DNA of 64,000 nucleotides. Origin: Cyclobacteriaceae bacterium (GTDB lineage: Bacteria > Bacteroidota > Bacteroidia > Cytophagales > Cyclobacteriaceae). The stretch covers positions 1-64,000 of the forward strand of contig JANQKF010000018.1 in the NCBI GenBank assembly GCA_028281285.1, read 5' to 3'. The position numbers were made by a program, and so were the translations under genes. Shown piece after piece: positions 50,890-60,941 of this stretch. How positions within the stretch are numbered: the first letter of the stretch is position 1; each line of letters starts with the position of its first letter. The notes beneath the pieces were generated by a model. The model ran no database searches. It saw only the letters and a list, made by a program, of their open reading frames with translations, and was not told the DNA's origin.

Positions 50890-51237
50890 ATGCCAAGATC
50901 AGTAAACGCAGTAGCGTCAAGAGCAAAAAGAAAAAGAGTACTCAAGTTAGCCAAGGGCTACTGGGGCAGAAGGAAAAATGTGTGGACGGTATCGAAGAAT
51001 GCCGTAGAAAAGGGACTTACCTACGCCTACAGGGATAGAAAAGCCAAAAAGAGAGAGTTTAGAAAACTATGGATTCAGAGAATCAATGCCGGTGCAAGAG
51101 AGCACGGGATGTCTTATTCACAGTTCATGGGTAAGCTCGGACAATCGGGAATTGAATTGAATAGAAAAGTTCTGGCAGACCTTGCCATGAACCACCCTGA
51201 AGCGTTCAAAGCGGTGGTGGATAAGGTCAGCAAGTAA
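50890..51237 (+). CDS. rplT: 50S ribosomal protein L20
   Basis: [43 protein letters not shown]. Confidence 0.98.
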   Translation: MPRSVNAVASRAKRKRVLKLAKGYWGRRKNVWTVSKNAVEKGLTYAYRDRKAKKREFRKLWIQRINAGAREHGMSYSQFMGKLGQSGIELNRKVLADLAMNHPEAFKAVVDKVSK

Positions 51238-51256
51238 TAGATTTTATCTTTGAAAT

Positions 51257-51288
51257 AAGCCCCGACTGAGAAGTCGGGGTTTCTTTTT
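51257..51288 (+). terminator. Rho-independent terminator of thrS-rplT operon
   Basis: CCCCGACT-GAGA-AGTCGGGG followed by TTTCTTTTT. Confidence 0.85.
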
Positions 51289-51317
51289 GGAGAAACATAA
51301 ACTAAATGAATTTAACA

Positions 51318-51350
51318 TTTGGTTTTTAAAGAGGTGAATTCCTATTTTTG
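51318..51350 (+). promoter_or_regulatory. Bacteroidota sigma-A promoter of tRNA-Met
   Basis: TTTG (51318-51321)-N21-TATTTTTG (51343-51350), 12 nt before the tRNA. Confidence 0.7.
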
Positions 51351-51362
51351 CACCTCAATTTT

Positions 51363-51436
51363 GGCGAGGTAGCTCAGTTGGTTAGAGCGCAGGATTCATA
51401 ACCCTGAGGTCACGGGTTCAACTCCCGTCCTCGCTA
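51363..51436 (+). tRNA. tRNA-Met(CAT), probably elongator
   Basis: GGCGAGG/CCTCGCT acceptor, D-arm AGCTCAGTTGGTTAGAGC, anticodon loop TTCATAA, T-arm ACGGGTTCAACTCCCGT. Confidence 0.95.
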
Positions 51437-51472
51437 CTCCAAACCCTGACAGCAATGTCAGGGTTTTTTATA
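51431..51472. repeat. 42-bp direct repeat, left copy (tRNA 3' end plus terminator)
   Basis: TCGCTACTCCAAACCCTGACAGCAATGTCAGGGTTTTTTATA, exact match to 51836-51877. Confidence 0.97.
51441..51469 (+). terminator. Terminator hairpin, left copy
   Basis: AAACCCTGACA-GCAA-TGTCAGGGTTT plus T-run. Confidence 0.85.
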
Positions 51473-51479
51473 TTCGAAG

Positions 51480-51788
51480 GTGTTTTACGTCTACATTCTT
51501 CAGTCAGAGAATAATTTGACTTTCTATAAAGGTCAAACCAATGATTTGAGCAGTCGACTAAAAAGACATTATGGAGGTCATGAAGAATACACATCGAGAT
51601 TCAGACCATGGAGGTTAGTTTGGTATGATGTAAAACCAACCAGGGCCGAGGCAATGAAGCTAGAAAGGAAGCTTAAGAACCTATCAAAAGACCGAATAAT
51701 TAAATTCATACATGATTATCCTACCACAAGTATGATCAAGGGCCTTGACGTTCTTGATCTTTTAGATCAAAGTCGAGATGCCGACTAG
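51480..51788 (+). CDS. GIY-YIG nuclease family protein
   Basis: FYVYILQSENNLTFYKGQTNDLSSRLKRHYGG...LVWYDVKPTRAEAMKLERKLKNLSKDRIIKFI; GTG start. Confidence 0.92.
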   Translation: MFYVYILQSENNLTFYKGQTNDLSSRLKRHYGGHEEYTSRFRPWRLVWYDVKPTRAEAMKLERKLKNLSKDRIIKFIHDYPTTSMIKGLDVLDLLDQSRDAD

Positions 51789-51835
51789 GCGTCAGCATTC
51801 AACTTCCGTTCCTGTCCTGACCAGAGCGTCAGGAT

Positions 51836-51877
51836 TCGCTACTCCAAACCCTGACAGCAATGTCAGGGTTTTTTATA
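51836..51877. repeat. 42-bp direct repeat, right copy
   Basis: Exact match to 51431-51472. Confidence 0.97.
51846..51874 (+). terminator. Terminator hairpin, right copy
   Basis: Same AAACCCTGACA-GCAA-TGTCAGGGTTT hairpin plus T-run. Confidence 0.85.
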
Positions 51878-51980
51878 GCCAGATTTCAAAACCACATTTC
51901 TTTAAGCCGACTCATCCTTATTCACATACTTGTCGTTTAACCAAATAATAGATATATTAAACAAGATTGATTTTTGACTT

Positions 51981-52376
51981 ATGGGGAAAAATAAATTCGT
52001 TGCTGAATTTGAGATTAACGCTTCTCAGAGAATGCTCTTCCCTTACCTCAGTACTGCCAGTGGTTTAGCGCAATGGTTCGCGGATGATGTAAATATCAAT
52101 GAAGACAAGGTCTACAGTTTTCATTGGGATGGTGAAGATCATAAAGCAATGAAGACTTCCCAAAAAACTAATCATCATGTTAAGTTTGAGTTCCTCCCGG
52201 AAACCGAAGAAGACGAAGACGATCCAGCATATATTGAATTAAGGTTAGAGGTCAATGAATTAACCCAAAGCGTGTTTATCCGTGTTACTGATTATTCCGA
52301 CCTTGATGACCCTGAAGAGCAGCATGATCTTTGGGAAAACATTGTCTATTCCCTCAAAGAATTAATTGGGGGCTAA
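51981..52376 (+). CDS. START-like domain protein
   Basis: FVAEFEINASQRMLFPYLSTASGLAQWFADDVNI...YSFHWDGEDHKAM. Confidence 0.75.
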   Translation: MGKNKFVAEFEINASQRMLFPYLSTASGLAQWFADDVNINEDKVYSFHWDGEDHKAMKTSQKTNHHVKFEFLPETEEDEDDPAYIELRLEVNELTQSVFIRVTDYSDLDDPEEQHDLWENIVYSLKELIGG

Positions 52377-52463
52377 TTTCAGCTTGTTTAATAATCTTAT
52401 TTTCTTTGCGTTATGAAGTCATAGGGCACGATGTTTGTTTGATCCACGTGTCTTAAGTGAAGT

Positions 52464-54185
52464 ATGAAAAGAATTGATAAGTTGGTTTTTGGGTCCTTTA
52501 TTGGGCCATTTGTATTGACCTTAATTGTTGTCGATTTTATTCTCCTACTCGTCACGTTGCTTAAGTACTTCGATCAGATCATGGGCAAGGGCTTAAGCTT
52601 AAGTTTGTTTGCTGAGCTTATCGGATATTTCTCTATATCAAGTTCTCCTGATGCTTTTCCTTTGGCTGTACTGCTTAGCTCAATCATGACTTTTGGAAAC
52701 CTGGGAGAGCATTCTGAGCTCACAGCGGTGAAAAGTTCGGGAATATCCTTGGTGAGAGCCTTGGTACCAATCTTCATCTTCGTACTGATTCTGACTGGCT
52801 TTACCTATTACTCGAATACTCAATTGGTGCCTAAGACTAACCTCAAAACCTACAGCTTGCTTTGGGATATGAGGACCAAGAAGCCCGCATTGGATATTAA
52901 AGAAGGAGTATTCTACAGCGGTATTCCAGGGTATACAATCAAAGTCAATGAGAAAATCGGAGATGAGATATTAAAAGATATCATCATTTATGATCACGGT
53001 GACTCAAAGGCATCCGGAAATAAGGTGGTGATTATTGCTGACTCGGGGAGGATGTATTCTTTCATGAATCAGCGATACATGGCGCTCGAACTGTATGATG
53101 GTCGCTCTTATCGGGAAGAGATGGAAGAGAATTACCGAAGCAAAGTTCAAGGAGGCCAGTTCATCAGAGATTCTTTCAAAAGCAGCAGAATTGTATTTGA
53201 CTTATCGTCATTTGATATGAATGACACTGACGAACGCCTATTTAGAAGAAGTCGACTCGTTCAAACACGTCAGGATCTGATTATCGGGGTGGATTCCATG
53301 GAAAGAGATCTGTTAGTTCAAAGAGAGCGTATATTCAGGGATGTGGCAAATACTTTCAAGCATCACTATCTGAGAAATGAAGATATCGTCCCCCTCGACT
53401 TGATTCGGGAAAAAGAGTATTACGACTCATTGAGGGCGTTGAGACATAATGTGACTTATGAGACGACTCAAATGTTGGCGGCAAAGGATTCTTCAAGGGA
53501 TACGTCAGATACACTTATTGCAGAGCGAGTCGTTGAATCTAGTCCGGAGGATGTATTAGTGGCCTCTCAACCCAGCCAAAAACCAACTTCTAAACCAAAG
53601 CGTACAGGGGATTTTACTATTGAAAACTTGAATAGAAGAGGGATGCCTACCGTTAACACCTCCAATCCGGAAAGGAACTGGGAACGATTTGATGGTCATT
53701 TTAGGCGTAATCGCAATATGACATCCGCCCTTGTTTATGCTCAGAATAATGTAAGGGCTGCTCGAAATCAATTGAATACCCGAATTTCTACGTTACAGAG
53801 AATCAAGCGTGACCAAAACAAGTTCATTGTGACCAAAAATCAACAAATGGCACGTTCGTTGGCTTGCCTGATTATGTTTTTGATTGGAGCACCAATCGGA
53901 GCCATTATCAAAAAAGGTGGTATTGGGCTGCCGGTAGTAGTTTCAATTATCTTTTTCCTGGTGTATTACGTACTAAATACAGTTGGTGAGAAGTGGGGGA
54001 AAGAAAGTGTGATAGATCCGGCAGTGGCTGTTTGGCTCTCAAATGCTGTATTATTGCCATTCGGCCTTTTCTTTCTTTATAAGGCCAGAAATGATGCCCG
54101 TTTATTCGAAGCTGACTTCTATTTGGTATGGTTTGAAAAGCTCAAAAAGCTGTTCCGAAGGAAAAAGGTTTTACAGCCCGCTTGA
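52464..54185 (+). CDS. LptF/LptG-family permease (YjgP/YjgQ)
   Basis: IDKLVFGSFIGPFVLTLIVVDFILLLVTLLKYFDQIMGKGLS; C-terminal ACLIMFLIGAPIGAIIKKGGIGLPVVVSIIFFLVYYVLNTVGEKW. Confidence 0.9.
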   Translation: MKRIDKLVFGSFIGPFVLTLIVVDFILLLVTLLKYFDQIMGKGLSLSLFAELIGYFSISSSPDAFPLAVLLSSIMTFGNLGEHSELTAVKSSGISLVRALVPIFIFVLILTGFTYYSNTQLVPKTNLKTYSLLWDMRTKKPALDIKEGVFYSGIPGYTIKVNEKIGDEILKDIIIYDHGDSKASGNKVVIIADSGRMYSFMNQRYMALELYDGRSYREEMEENYRSKVQGGQFIRDSFKSSRIVFDLSSFDMNDTDERLFRRSRLVQTRQDLIIGVDSMERDLLVQRERIFRDVANTFKHHYLRNEDIVPLDLIREKEYYDSLRALRHNVTYETTQMLAAKDSSRDTSDTLIAERVVESSPEDVLVASQPSQKPTSKPKRTGDFTIENLNRRGMPTVNTSNPERNWERFDGHFRRNRNMTSALVYAQNNVRAARNQLNTRISTLQRIKRDQNKFIVTKNQQMARSLACLIMFLIGAPIGAIIKKGGIGLPVVVSIIFFLVYYVLNTVGEKWGKESVIDPAVAVWLSNAVLLPFGLFFLYKARNDARLFEADFYLVWFEKLKKLFRRKKVLQPA

Positions 54186-54217
54186 TTTGGTAATTGTTAA
54201 CCAAAAAGCTACCTTTG
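54186..54217 (+). promoter_or_regulatory. Bacteroidota promoter upstream of rpsO
   Basis: TTTG (54186-54189)-N20-TACCTTTG (54210-54217). Confidence 0.65.
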
Positions 54218-54255
54218 CGGCTGTTTTAAGAATAATTAGAAAATTTTAGCTAAGC

Positions 54256-54531
54256 ATGTATTTAACTAGTGAGAAGAAAGAGGAGCTGTTTGAAAATCAT
54301 GGTCGGTTAAAGTCTAAAACAGATACGGGATCTCCCGAATCTCAAATAGCACTTTTTACCTTCCGAATCAATCACCTGACTCAACACTTGAAATCAAACA
54401 AAAAGGACCATTCTTCAAGAAGAGGTCTGATGAAAATGGTAGGTAAAAGAAGAAGATTGCTCGACTACCTTTACAAAAATGATATCGAAAGATATAGAGC
54501 AATTATAGCGGAATTGAATTTACGTAAGTAA
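54256..54531 (+). CDS. rpsO: 30S ribosomal protein S15
   Basis: [50 protein letters not shown]. Confidence 0.98.
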   Translation: MYLTSEKKEELFENHGRLKSKTDTGSPESQIALFTFRINHLTQHLKSNKKDHSSRRGLMKMVGKRRRLLDYLYKNDIERYRAIIAELNLRK

Positions 54532-54532
54532 T

Positions 54533-54570
54533 AGAAAGGGGAGTCCTTGACAGGATTCCTTTCTTTTTCT
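54533..54570 (+). terminator. Imperfect terminator/hairpin between rpsO and pnp
   Basis: AGAAAG-GG-GAGTCCT-TGAC-AGGATTC-CTTTCT then T-rich. Confidence 0.55.
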
Positions 54571-54624
54571 AACGACTTACACTGCCGGGAAAATTAACGG
54601 CAGACCACACATTAAAAAAAATTT

Positions 54625-56769
54625 ATGTTAAATGTTGTTACAAAAACCATCACTTTAGATGATGGTAGAACTATTTCCATAGAGACAGGAAAACTCGCTA
54701 AGCAGGCCGATGGTTCTGCTGTGGTGAAGATGGGCAATACAATGTTGCTAGCCACTGTGGTTTCTTCCCAGGATGCCAAAGAGGATGTGGACTTCCTTCC
54801 ACTTTCTGTCGACTATCAAGAAAAATTTGCCGCAGCGGGTAAAATACCAGGTGGCTTTTTGAAAAGAGAAGGGCGTTTGTCCGATCACGAAGTACTAATC
54901 TGCAGATTAGTTGACAGAGCTTTAAGGCCTTTATTTCCAGATGATTATCATGCTGATACTCAAGTGATGATTTCTATGATTTCTCATGATGAGGATGTTC
55001 AGCCAGATGCACTTGCTGCATTGGCAGCATCATCTGCCTTGGCGGTTTCTGACATCCCATTCAATGGGCCGATTTCAGAAGTAAGAGTCGTTAAGCACCA
55101 AGGAGAATACAAGATCAACCCTAGCAGAGAGATAACGTTGGAATCAGATCTTGAGATCATTGTTGCTGCCGACAAGGACAATATCATGATGGTTGAAGGT
55201 GAAATGAATGAAGTTTCTGAAGCCGACATGCTTGAAGCCATGAAGGCTGCGCATGAAGCCATCAAGGTGCAATGCCAAGCCCAAATTGAACTTGCTGAAG
55301 AAGCAGGAACAACCGAAAAGAGAGAATATTCACACGAAAAATCAGATGAGGAGCTTTTTCAAAAAATGCATGATGACATGTATGACAAGCTTCATGCATC
55401 AGTTTCGAAGCAAACTGCGGATAAAGCAGTAAGAAGCACTGATATCAGGGCAATCAAAGAAGAATGGGTGGAAGCACTTCCTGAAGATCATGAGTATGAT
55501 CCATTCTTGATTGGGCAGTATTTTAAGAAAATTCATAAGAGTGCAGCACGGAATTTTGTGCTGGAATCTCAAAAGAGACTTGATGGTAGAGAGTTTAACG
55601 AAATCAGACCTATTTGGTGTGAGACCGATTATCTGCCTTCAGCTCACGGCTCTTCCGTGTTTACACGTGGAGAAACCCAATCATTGACATCCTGTACACT
55701 CGGAACAAAGTTGGATGAGCAAATGATTGATGGTGCAACTATTTCAGGTTATAACAAGTTCATCCTTCATTATAACTTCCCGGGCTTCTCAACTGGAGAA
55801 GTAAGGCCAAACAGAGGGCCGGGAAGAAGAGAAGTAGGTCATGGAAACCTGGCAATGAGAGCACTTAAAAAGGTTTTGCCTAATGAAGAGGAGAATCCGT
55901 ATACCATTCGTTTGGTTTCTGATATCCTTGAATCAAACGGTTCGTCATCAATGGCCACCGTTTGTGCTGGCTCAATGGCACTGATGGATACCGGAGTTAA
56001 GATTTCTGGCCCTGTTTCAGGTATTGCTATGGGAATGATCTCAGACAGCGAAACAGGTAAATACGCTATCCTTTCAGATATTCTGGGGGATGAGGATCAC
56101 TTGGGTGATATGGATTTCAAAGTTACCGGTACTGAGAAGGGAATCACTGCTTGTCAGATGGACATCAAAGTAGATGGTCTTTCTTACGAAGTATTAGAGC
56201 AAGCTTTGAATCAGGCTAAAGAAGGTCGAGAGCATATTTTAGGTGAAATGAAAAAAGCCATTTCTGAGCCTAGAGCGGACTTTAAGCCACATGTGCCAAG
56301 AAGTGAAAAGATCATTATCGAAAAAGATCAGATTGGTGCAGTTATCGGACCTGGAGGAAAAGTGGTTCAGGAAATACAGAAAGAAACTGGGGCTACGGTA
56401 ATCATTGAGGAAGAAGAGAACAATGGCGTTGTAACTGTATTCGCTTCTGATAAAGGGGCCATGGATGGAGCTGTTGCAAGAATCAAGGGTATTGTTGCTG
56501 TGCCTGAAGTTGGGCAAGTGTATGAGGGTAAGGTGAAGTCAATTATGCCTTTCGGTGCATTCATTGAGTTTATGCCTGGTAAGGATGGATTACTTCACAT
56601 TTCTGAGATCAAGTGGGAACGCGTTGAGAAGATGGAAGGTGTGATGGAAGTTGGAGAAGAAGTTACTGTCAAGTTGATTGAAATCGACAAAAAGACTGGT
56701 AAATTCAGGTTGTCCAGAAAAGTGTTGTTACCTAGACCCGAGAAAAAACAAGAGAAAAAAGAGGGATAA
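54625..56769 (+). CDS. pnp: Polyribonucleotide nucleotidyltransferase
   Basis: [48 protein letters not shown]-type motif, [24 protein letters not shown]1 domain. Confidence 0.98.
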   Translation: MLNVVTKTITLDDGRTISIETGKLAKQADGSAVVKMGNTMLLATVVSSQDAKEDVDFLPLSVDYQEKFAAAGKIPGGFLKREGRLSDHEVLICRLVDRALRPLFPDDYHADTQVMISMISHDEDVQPDALAALAASSALAVSDIPFNGPISEVRVVKHQGEYKINPSREITLESDLEIIVAADKDNIMMVEGEMNEVSEADMLEAMKAAHEAIKVQCQAQIELAEEAGTTEKREYSHEKSDEELFQKMHDDMYDKLHASVSKQTADKAVRSTDIRAIKEEWVEALPEDHEYDPFLIGQYFKKIHKSAARNFVLESQKRLDGREFNEIRPIWCETDYLPSAHGSSVFTRGETQSLTSCTLGTKLDEQMIDGATISGYNKFILHYNFPGFSTGEVRPNRGPGRREVGHGNLAMRALKKVLPNEEENPYTIRLVSDILESNGSSSMATVCAGSMALMDTGVKISGPVSGIAMGMISDSETGKYAILSDILGDEDHLGDMDFKVTGTEKGITACQMDIKVDGLSYEVLEQALNQAKEGREHILGEMKKAISEPRADFKPHVPRSEKIIIEKDQIGAVIGPGGKVVQEIQKETGATVIIEEEENNGVVTVFASDKGAMDGAVARIKGIVAVPEVGQVYEGKVKSIMPFGAFIEFMPGKDGLLHISEIKWERVEKMEGVMEVGEEVTVKLIEIDKKTGKFRLSRKVLLPRPEKKQEKKEG

Positions 56770-56849
56770 ATCCCTCTGGTTTCCATGAACTTTAATAGGT
56801 TTTAGGTCGTTTTAAAAGTTAGATTTAAGAGTTAAACCCCAATAATTGA

Positions 56850-57713
56850 ATGAGACAGCTTAAGATTAGTAAGCAGATTACCAATAGAGAATCGCAATCT
56901 CTTGACAAGTATCTTCAGGAAATCGGTAAGGTAGACTTATTGACTCCTGACGAGGAAGTGGACTTGGCCAAGAGAATTCGGGAGGGGGATCAATTGGCTT
57001 TGGAAAAGCTCACAAAAGCAAACTTGAGGTTTGTCGTTTCCGTGGCCAAACAATATCAAAACCAAGGATTGTCTCTGGGTGACCTTATTAATGAAGGAAA
57101 CCTGGGTCTGATCAAGGCCGCTCAACGTTTCGATGAGACCAGGGGATTTAAATTTATCTCTTACGCGGTTTGGTGGATCAGACAGTCAATTCTCCAGGCA
57201 TTGGCAGAACAGTCAAGAATTGTGAGACTCCCATTGAACAGGGTAGGGTCTTTGAACAAGATTTCGAAAACTTTCTCAGAGCTTGAACAGAAATTTGAAA
57301 GAGAACCATCTCCGGATGAATTGGCAGAGGTATTGGAAGTAACTACTAATGAAGTAGTGGATACAATGAAGATTTCAGGCCGACATGTATCAATGGATGC
57401 ACCATTTGTTCAAGGTGAGGAGAATAGCCTTCTGGATGTTCTTGAAAACGACATGGAGGAAAAGCCTGATACAGGCTTAATGAATGATTCTTTGAGAAGA
57501 GAAGTTCAGAGAGCACTGTCGACCTTGACCCAAAGAGAAGCAGATGTCATTACATTGTATTTTGGATTGAACGGGGAACATTCAATGACGCTGGAAGAGA
57601 TTGGAGAAAAATTCAACCTTACCAGAGAGCGTGTAAGGCAGATTAAAGAGAAGGCAATTAGAAGGTTGAGACATACTTCAAGAAGTAAGGCATTGAAACC
57701 TTACTTAGGGTAA
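56850..57713 (+). CDS. rpoD: RpoD-family primary sigma factor (short Bacteroidota type)
   Basis: [93 protein letters not shown]. Confidence 0.96.
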   Translation: MRQLKISKQITNRESQSLDKYLQEIGKVDLLTPDEEVDLAKRIREGDQLALEKLTKANLRFVVSVAKQYQNQGLSLGDLINEGNLGLIKAAQRFDETRGFKFISYAVWWIRQSILQALAEQSRIVRLPLNRVGSLNKISKTFSELEQKFEREPSPDELAEVLEVTTNEVVDTMKISGRHVSMDAPFVQGEENSLLDVLENDMEEKPDTGLMNDSLRREVQRALSTLTQREADVITLYFGLNGEHSMTLEEIGEKFNLTRERVRQIKEKAIRRLRHTSRSKALKPYLG

Positions 57714-57732
57714 ACCCAACCAAAGGATATAT

Positions 57733-57761
57733 AGAAAGGTCTCTGAGTGAGGCCTTTTTTT
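57733..57761 (+). terminator. Rho-independent terminator
   Basis: AAAGGTCTC-TGAGT-GAGGCCTTTTTTT. Confidence 0.75.
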
Positions 57762-57830
57762 ATATCTAATGGAACAACGGTTGGCGGCTTTGTGTTAATC
57801 GAATATCTTAGGAAAATAATAGAATAAGCA

Positions 57831-58790
57831 ATGGCAGAAGAACATGTAAAAGTGTTAGTTATCGGATCAGGTCCGGCAGGATATACAGCAGCTATTTATG
57901 CCTCAAGGGCAGGTTTGAATCCGGTTTTGTATACAGGAGGAGAACCTGGTGGTCAATTAACCACCACCAATGATGTAGAAAACTATCCTGGCTATCCTGA
58001 AGGTATCAATGGACCCCAAATGATGGTCGATTTTCAAAAGCAAGCAGAACGTTTTGGAACTGACATAAGGTACGGAATGATTACTAAAGTTGATTTTTCA
58101 GGATATCCGCATAAGGTTTGGGTAGATAATGGAGATGAAATCACAGCTGATGCTGTTATCATTTCGACAGGAGCCAGCGCGAAGTATCTTGGCCTTCCTT
58201 CTGAACAGGCCTTTGCCAACAAAGGAGTATCCGCTTGTGCAGTATGCGATGGGTTCTTCTATAAGGGAACGGATGTTGCTGTAGTTGGAGCCGGAGATAC
58301 CGCTGCAGAAGAGGCAACTTATTTGGCTAATCTCTGCCCTAAGGTGTACATGATTGTTAGAAGAGACGAAATGAGAGCTTCTAAAATCATGCAACAACGA
58401 GTAATGAACACTCCAAATATTGAAATTCTCTGGAATACAGAAACTGATGAAGTACTCGGAGATGATAGTGGAGTGACTGGTGTAAGAGTGGTAAACAACC
58501 AAAGAGGAGAGAAGAAAGAGCTCGATATCAAGGGCTTCTTTGTAGCGATCGGTCATAAGCCAAACACAGATATTTTTAAGGGGTGGTTAGATATGGATGA
58601 AACGGGCTATTTGAAAGTTAAGCCTGGAACGAGCCACACCAATGTAGAGGGAGTATTTGCTACAGGTGATGCCGCTGACAAGGTTTATCGTCAAGCAGTA
58701 ACAGCCGCTGGAACCGGCTGTATGGGAGCTTTGGACGCTGAAAGATTCTTGGTAGAGAAGGAATTTGAGGCTACAGGCGAAATAGCTTAA
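57831..58790 (+). CDS. trxB: Thioredoxin reductase
   Basis: VIGSGPAGYTAAIYASRAGLNPVLYTGGEPGGQLTTTNDVENYPG, CAVCDG, FATGDAAD. Confidence 0.97.
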   Translation: MAEEHVKVLVIGSGPAGYTAAIYASRAGLNPVLYTGGEPGGQLTTTNDVENYPGYPEGINGPQMMVDFQKQAERFGTDIRYGMITKVDFSGYPHKVWVDNGDEITADAVIISTGASAKYLGLPSEQAFANKGVSACAVCDGFFYKGTDVAVVGAGDTAAEEATYLANLCPKVYMIVRRDEMRASKIMQQRVMNTPNIEILWNTETDEVLGDDSGVTGVRVVNNQRGEKKELDIKGFFVAIGHKPNTDIFKGWLDMDETGYLKVKPGTSHTNVEGVFATGDAADKVYRQAVTAAGTGCMGALDAERFLVEKEFEATGEIA

Positions 58791-58806
58791 TTGTATTACG
58801 AATTTT

Positions 58807-58834
58807 AGGCCACGGCAATTTGTCGTGGCTTTTG
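58807..58834 (+). terminator. Rho-independent terminator
   Basis: GCCACG-GCAATTTGT-CGTGGC plus TTTTGTTT. Confidence 0.7.
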
Positions 58835-58848
58835 TTTAAAACAGTCCT

Positions 58849-59565
58849 ATGAAACTTGATATTCTTGCTTTTGCAGCCCATCCTGATGACGTTGAACTTG
58901 CTTGTTCAGGCACACTCCTCAAAGCGATTTCAAATGGAAAAAAAGCTGGAATAGTGGACTTTACCAGAGGTGAGTTGGGCACTAGAGGGACACCCGAGAT
59001 CAGGGATACAGAAGCTGCCGATTCGGCTCGAATCATGGAGTTATCTGCAAGAGAAAATCTGGGTTTCAGAGATGGTTTCTTCCGGAATGATGAAGAACAT
59101 CAGCTCAGAGTTATTCAGGCAATTCGCAAATACCGACCTGAAATTGTGTTGGCAAACGCTATTGACGATCGTCATTCTGATCATGGTCGCGCTTCTGCCT
59201 TGGCAAAGGACGCCTGTTTTATGTCAGGGTTAAGAATGATTAAGACGGAAGACAACGGTATCATACAAGAAGCGTGGAGGCCAAAAGTGGTGTACCATTA
59301 TATTCAAAGTGTTCCTCTGGAACCAGACTTTATCGTAGACGTCAGTGAGGTTTGGGACGCCAGGATGAATTCGATTCGTGCTTTTAAATCCCAGTTTTTT
59401 GACCCTCAAAGTGATGAGCCAAATACCTATATCTCATCCCCGGAATTCTTGGCTATGATTGAGGCTCGAGGTAAACACTATGGTCATGCGATAGGAGTTA
59501 GATACGGAGAGGGCTTCACTGTAGAAAGAATGCCCGGTGTAAGCGATATCTTTGATCTGGTCTAG
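58849..59565 (+). CDS. bshB1: Bacillithiol biosynthesis deacetylase BshB1
   Basis: LDILAFAAHPDDVELACSGTLLKAISNGKKAGIVDFTRGELGTRGTPEIRDTEA, DDRHSDHGRAS. Confidence 0.95.
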   Translation: MKLDILAFAAHPDDVELACSGTLLKAISNGKKAGIVDFTRGELGTRGTPEIRDTEAADSARIMELSARENLGFRDGFFRNDEEHQLRVIQAIRKYRPEIVLANAIDDRHSDHGRASALAKDACFMSGLRMIKTEDNGIIQEAWRPKVVYHYIQSVPLEPDFIVDVSEVWDARMNSIRAFKSQFFDPQSDEPNTYISSPEFLAMIEARGKHYGHAIGVRYGEGFTVERMPGVSDIFDLV

Positions 59566-60200
59566 GGCGACATCCTGGATATCTCCCAATTCCCTTCTTT
59601 CAGTTGGTAGAAAATCCGATCATGAAGTCGATTTTTTCGACCTTGCCAAAATTCGAATGTGGTTGGAACCACTCGAAAGCCACCCCAAAAATCCGGTAAA
59701 GGAACTTTGCCATCCTTAAACTTCTCCTTCATTTCACGAAGTTTCATTTCAAGAATACTTCTTGAACTGATTACCTGACTTTGTTGCGAAACCCAGGCAC
59801 CAAGACGGCTTCCAAATGGCCTGGAGGTAAAGTATGCCAGCGATTCTTTAGTTGAAATTTTTTGTGCCCTTCCGGTGATAGAGACTTGTCTTTCCAATCC
59901 ATACCATGGAAAAAGAAGTGATACGTGAGGGTTTTCACTTATTTGTTTTGCCTTTCGACTCTTATAGTTTGTATAAAAAACCAGCCCTTCTTCATCATAA
60001 GCCTTGAGGAGTACAGTTCTTTGAGTGGGTTGGTTGTTACTATCAACAGTACCGACAATCATGGCGTTAGGCTCAAGTAATTCTGATGAGAGTGCTTCCT
60101 CAAACCATTTTCTGAATTGGTTAAAAGGAGAGGGATCGACATTGTCAATATCGAGAGTTGCCCGGGTGTATTCTTGCCTGAGATCGGCTGGATTTTTCAT
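59562..60200 (-). CDS. pdxH: Pyridoxamine 5'-phosphate oxidase
   Basis: RQEYTRATLDIDNVDPSPFNQFRKWFEEAL, QPTQRTVLLKAYDEEGLVFYTNYKSRKAKQI, FWQGRKNRLHDRIFY. Confidence 0.97.
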   Translation of the reverse strand: MKNPADLRQEYTRATLDIDNVDPSPFNQFRKWFEEALSSELLEPNAMIVGTVDSNNQPTQRTVLLKAYDEEGLVFYTNYKSRKAKQISENPHVSLLFPWYGLERQVSITGRAQKISTKESLAYFTSRPFGSRLGAWVSQQSQVISSRSILEMKLREMKEKFKDGKVPLPDFWGGFRVVPTTFEFWQGRKNRLHDRIFYQLKEGNWEISRMSP

Positions 60201-60306
60201 AGGGATTATTTAAGCATAAAGGTAATACACGAACGGCTAAATGTTTCAAGAGTAATATTAGGCAAAGTAGAACAGACTCTATAATTTTCCGTTCAAGGTC
60301 AAATAC

Positions 60307-60879
60307 ATGTTCGAATACGATAAAAACATTCCCGATCCTAAAAGTGGAGATTTTCTAATCTCAGAACCGTTTCTTCCAGATCCGAATTTCGAGAGAACAG
60401 TGATCTTGGTCTGTGAGCACAACGAAGAAGGAACATTCGGCCTGGTACTGAATAAAATTACCGATTTGACTCTCAATGATGTTATGGAAGACAACTTTGA
60501 GTTTCTAGGCAGATTGAATTTGGGAGGTCCCGTTGAGCAGAACACCCTGCATTTTGTTCATCGATTGGAGGACATCGAAGGGTCGGTGAAAATAGGAGAA
60601 GGTCTTTATTGGAGTGGAAGTTTTGAACAGGTCAAAATATTATTGGAAACAGGAACAATTGAAGAAGAGGATATCAAGTTTTTCATTGGATACTCCGGAT
60701 GGTCTGAGGGTCAACTGAGAGAGGAATTGGACAAACAATCGTGGTTTGTCAAACCAAAAGCCACCGCCAGGCAAGTCTTTGATTTGGATGCGGACGACTT
60801 GTGGAAGTCTATTCTCAGTGAAATGGGAGGGAAGTATCGGGTGTTTTCAAATTACCCGGTGGACCCACGCTTGAATTGA
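60307..60879 (+). CDS. YqgE/AlgH family protein
   Basis: GDFLISEPFLPDPNFERTVILVCEHNEEGTFGLVLNK, FIGYSGWSEGQLREELDKQSWFV. Confidence 0.95.
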   Translation: MFEYDKNIPDPKSGDFLISEPFLPDPNFERTVILVCEHNEEGTFGLVLNKITDLTLNDVMEDNFEFLGRLNLGGPVEQNTLHFVHRLEDIEGSVKIGEGLYWSGSFEQVKILLETGTIEEEDIKFFIGYSGWSEGQLREELDKQSWFVKPKATARQVFDLDADDLWKSILSEMGGKYRVFSNYPVDPRLN

Positions 60880-60941
60880 ATCTTTTGTTAAATTTGATTT
60901 GAAATGCAACGGTGCGGCTTCGAGCCGAAGAACAATTAGTC

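Larger units (their letters stand above)
51431..51877 (+). mobile_element. Putative tRNA-3'-end-associated GIY-YIG cassette
   Basis: GIY-YIG ORF between exact 42-bp direct repeats (period 405 bp) whose left copy is the tRNA-Met 3' end plus terminator. Confidence 0.6.
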
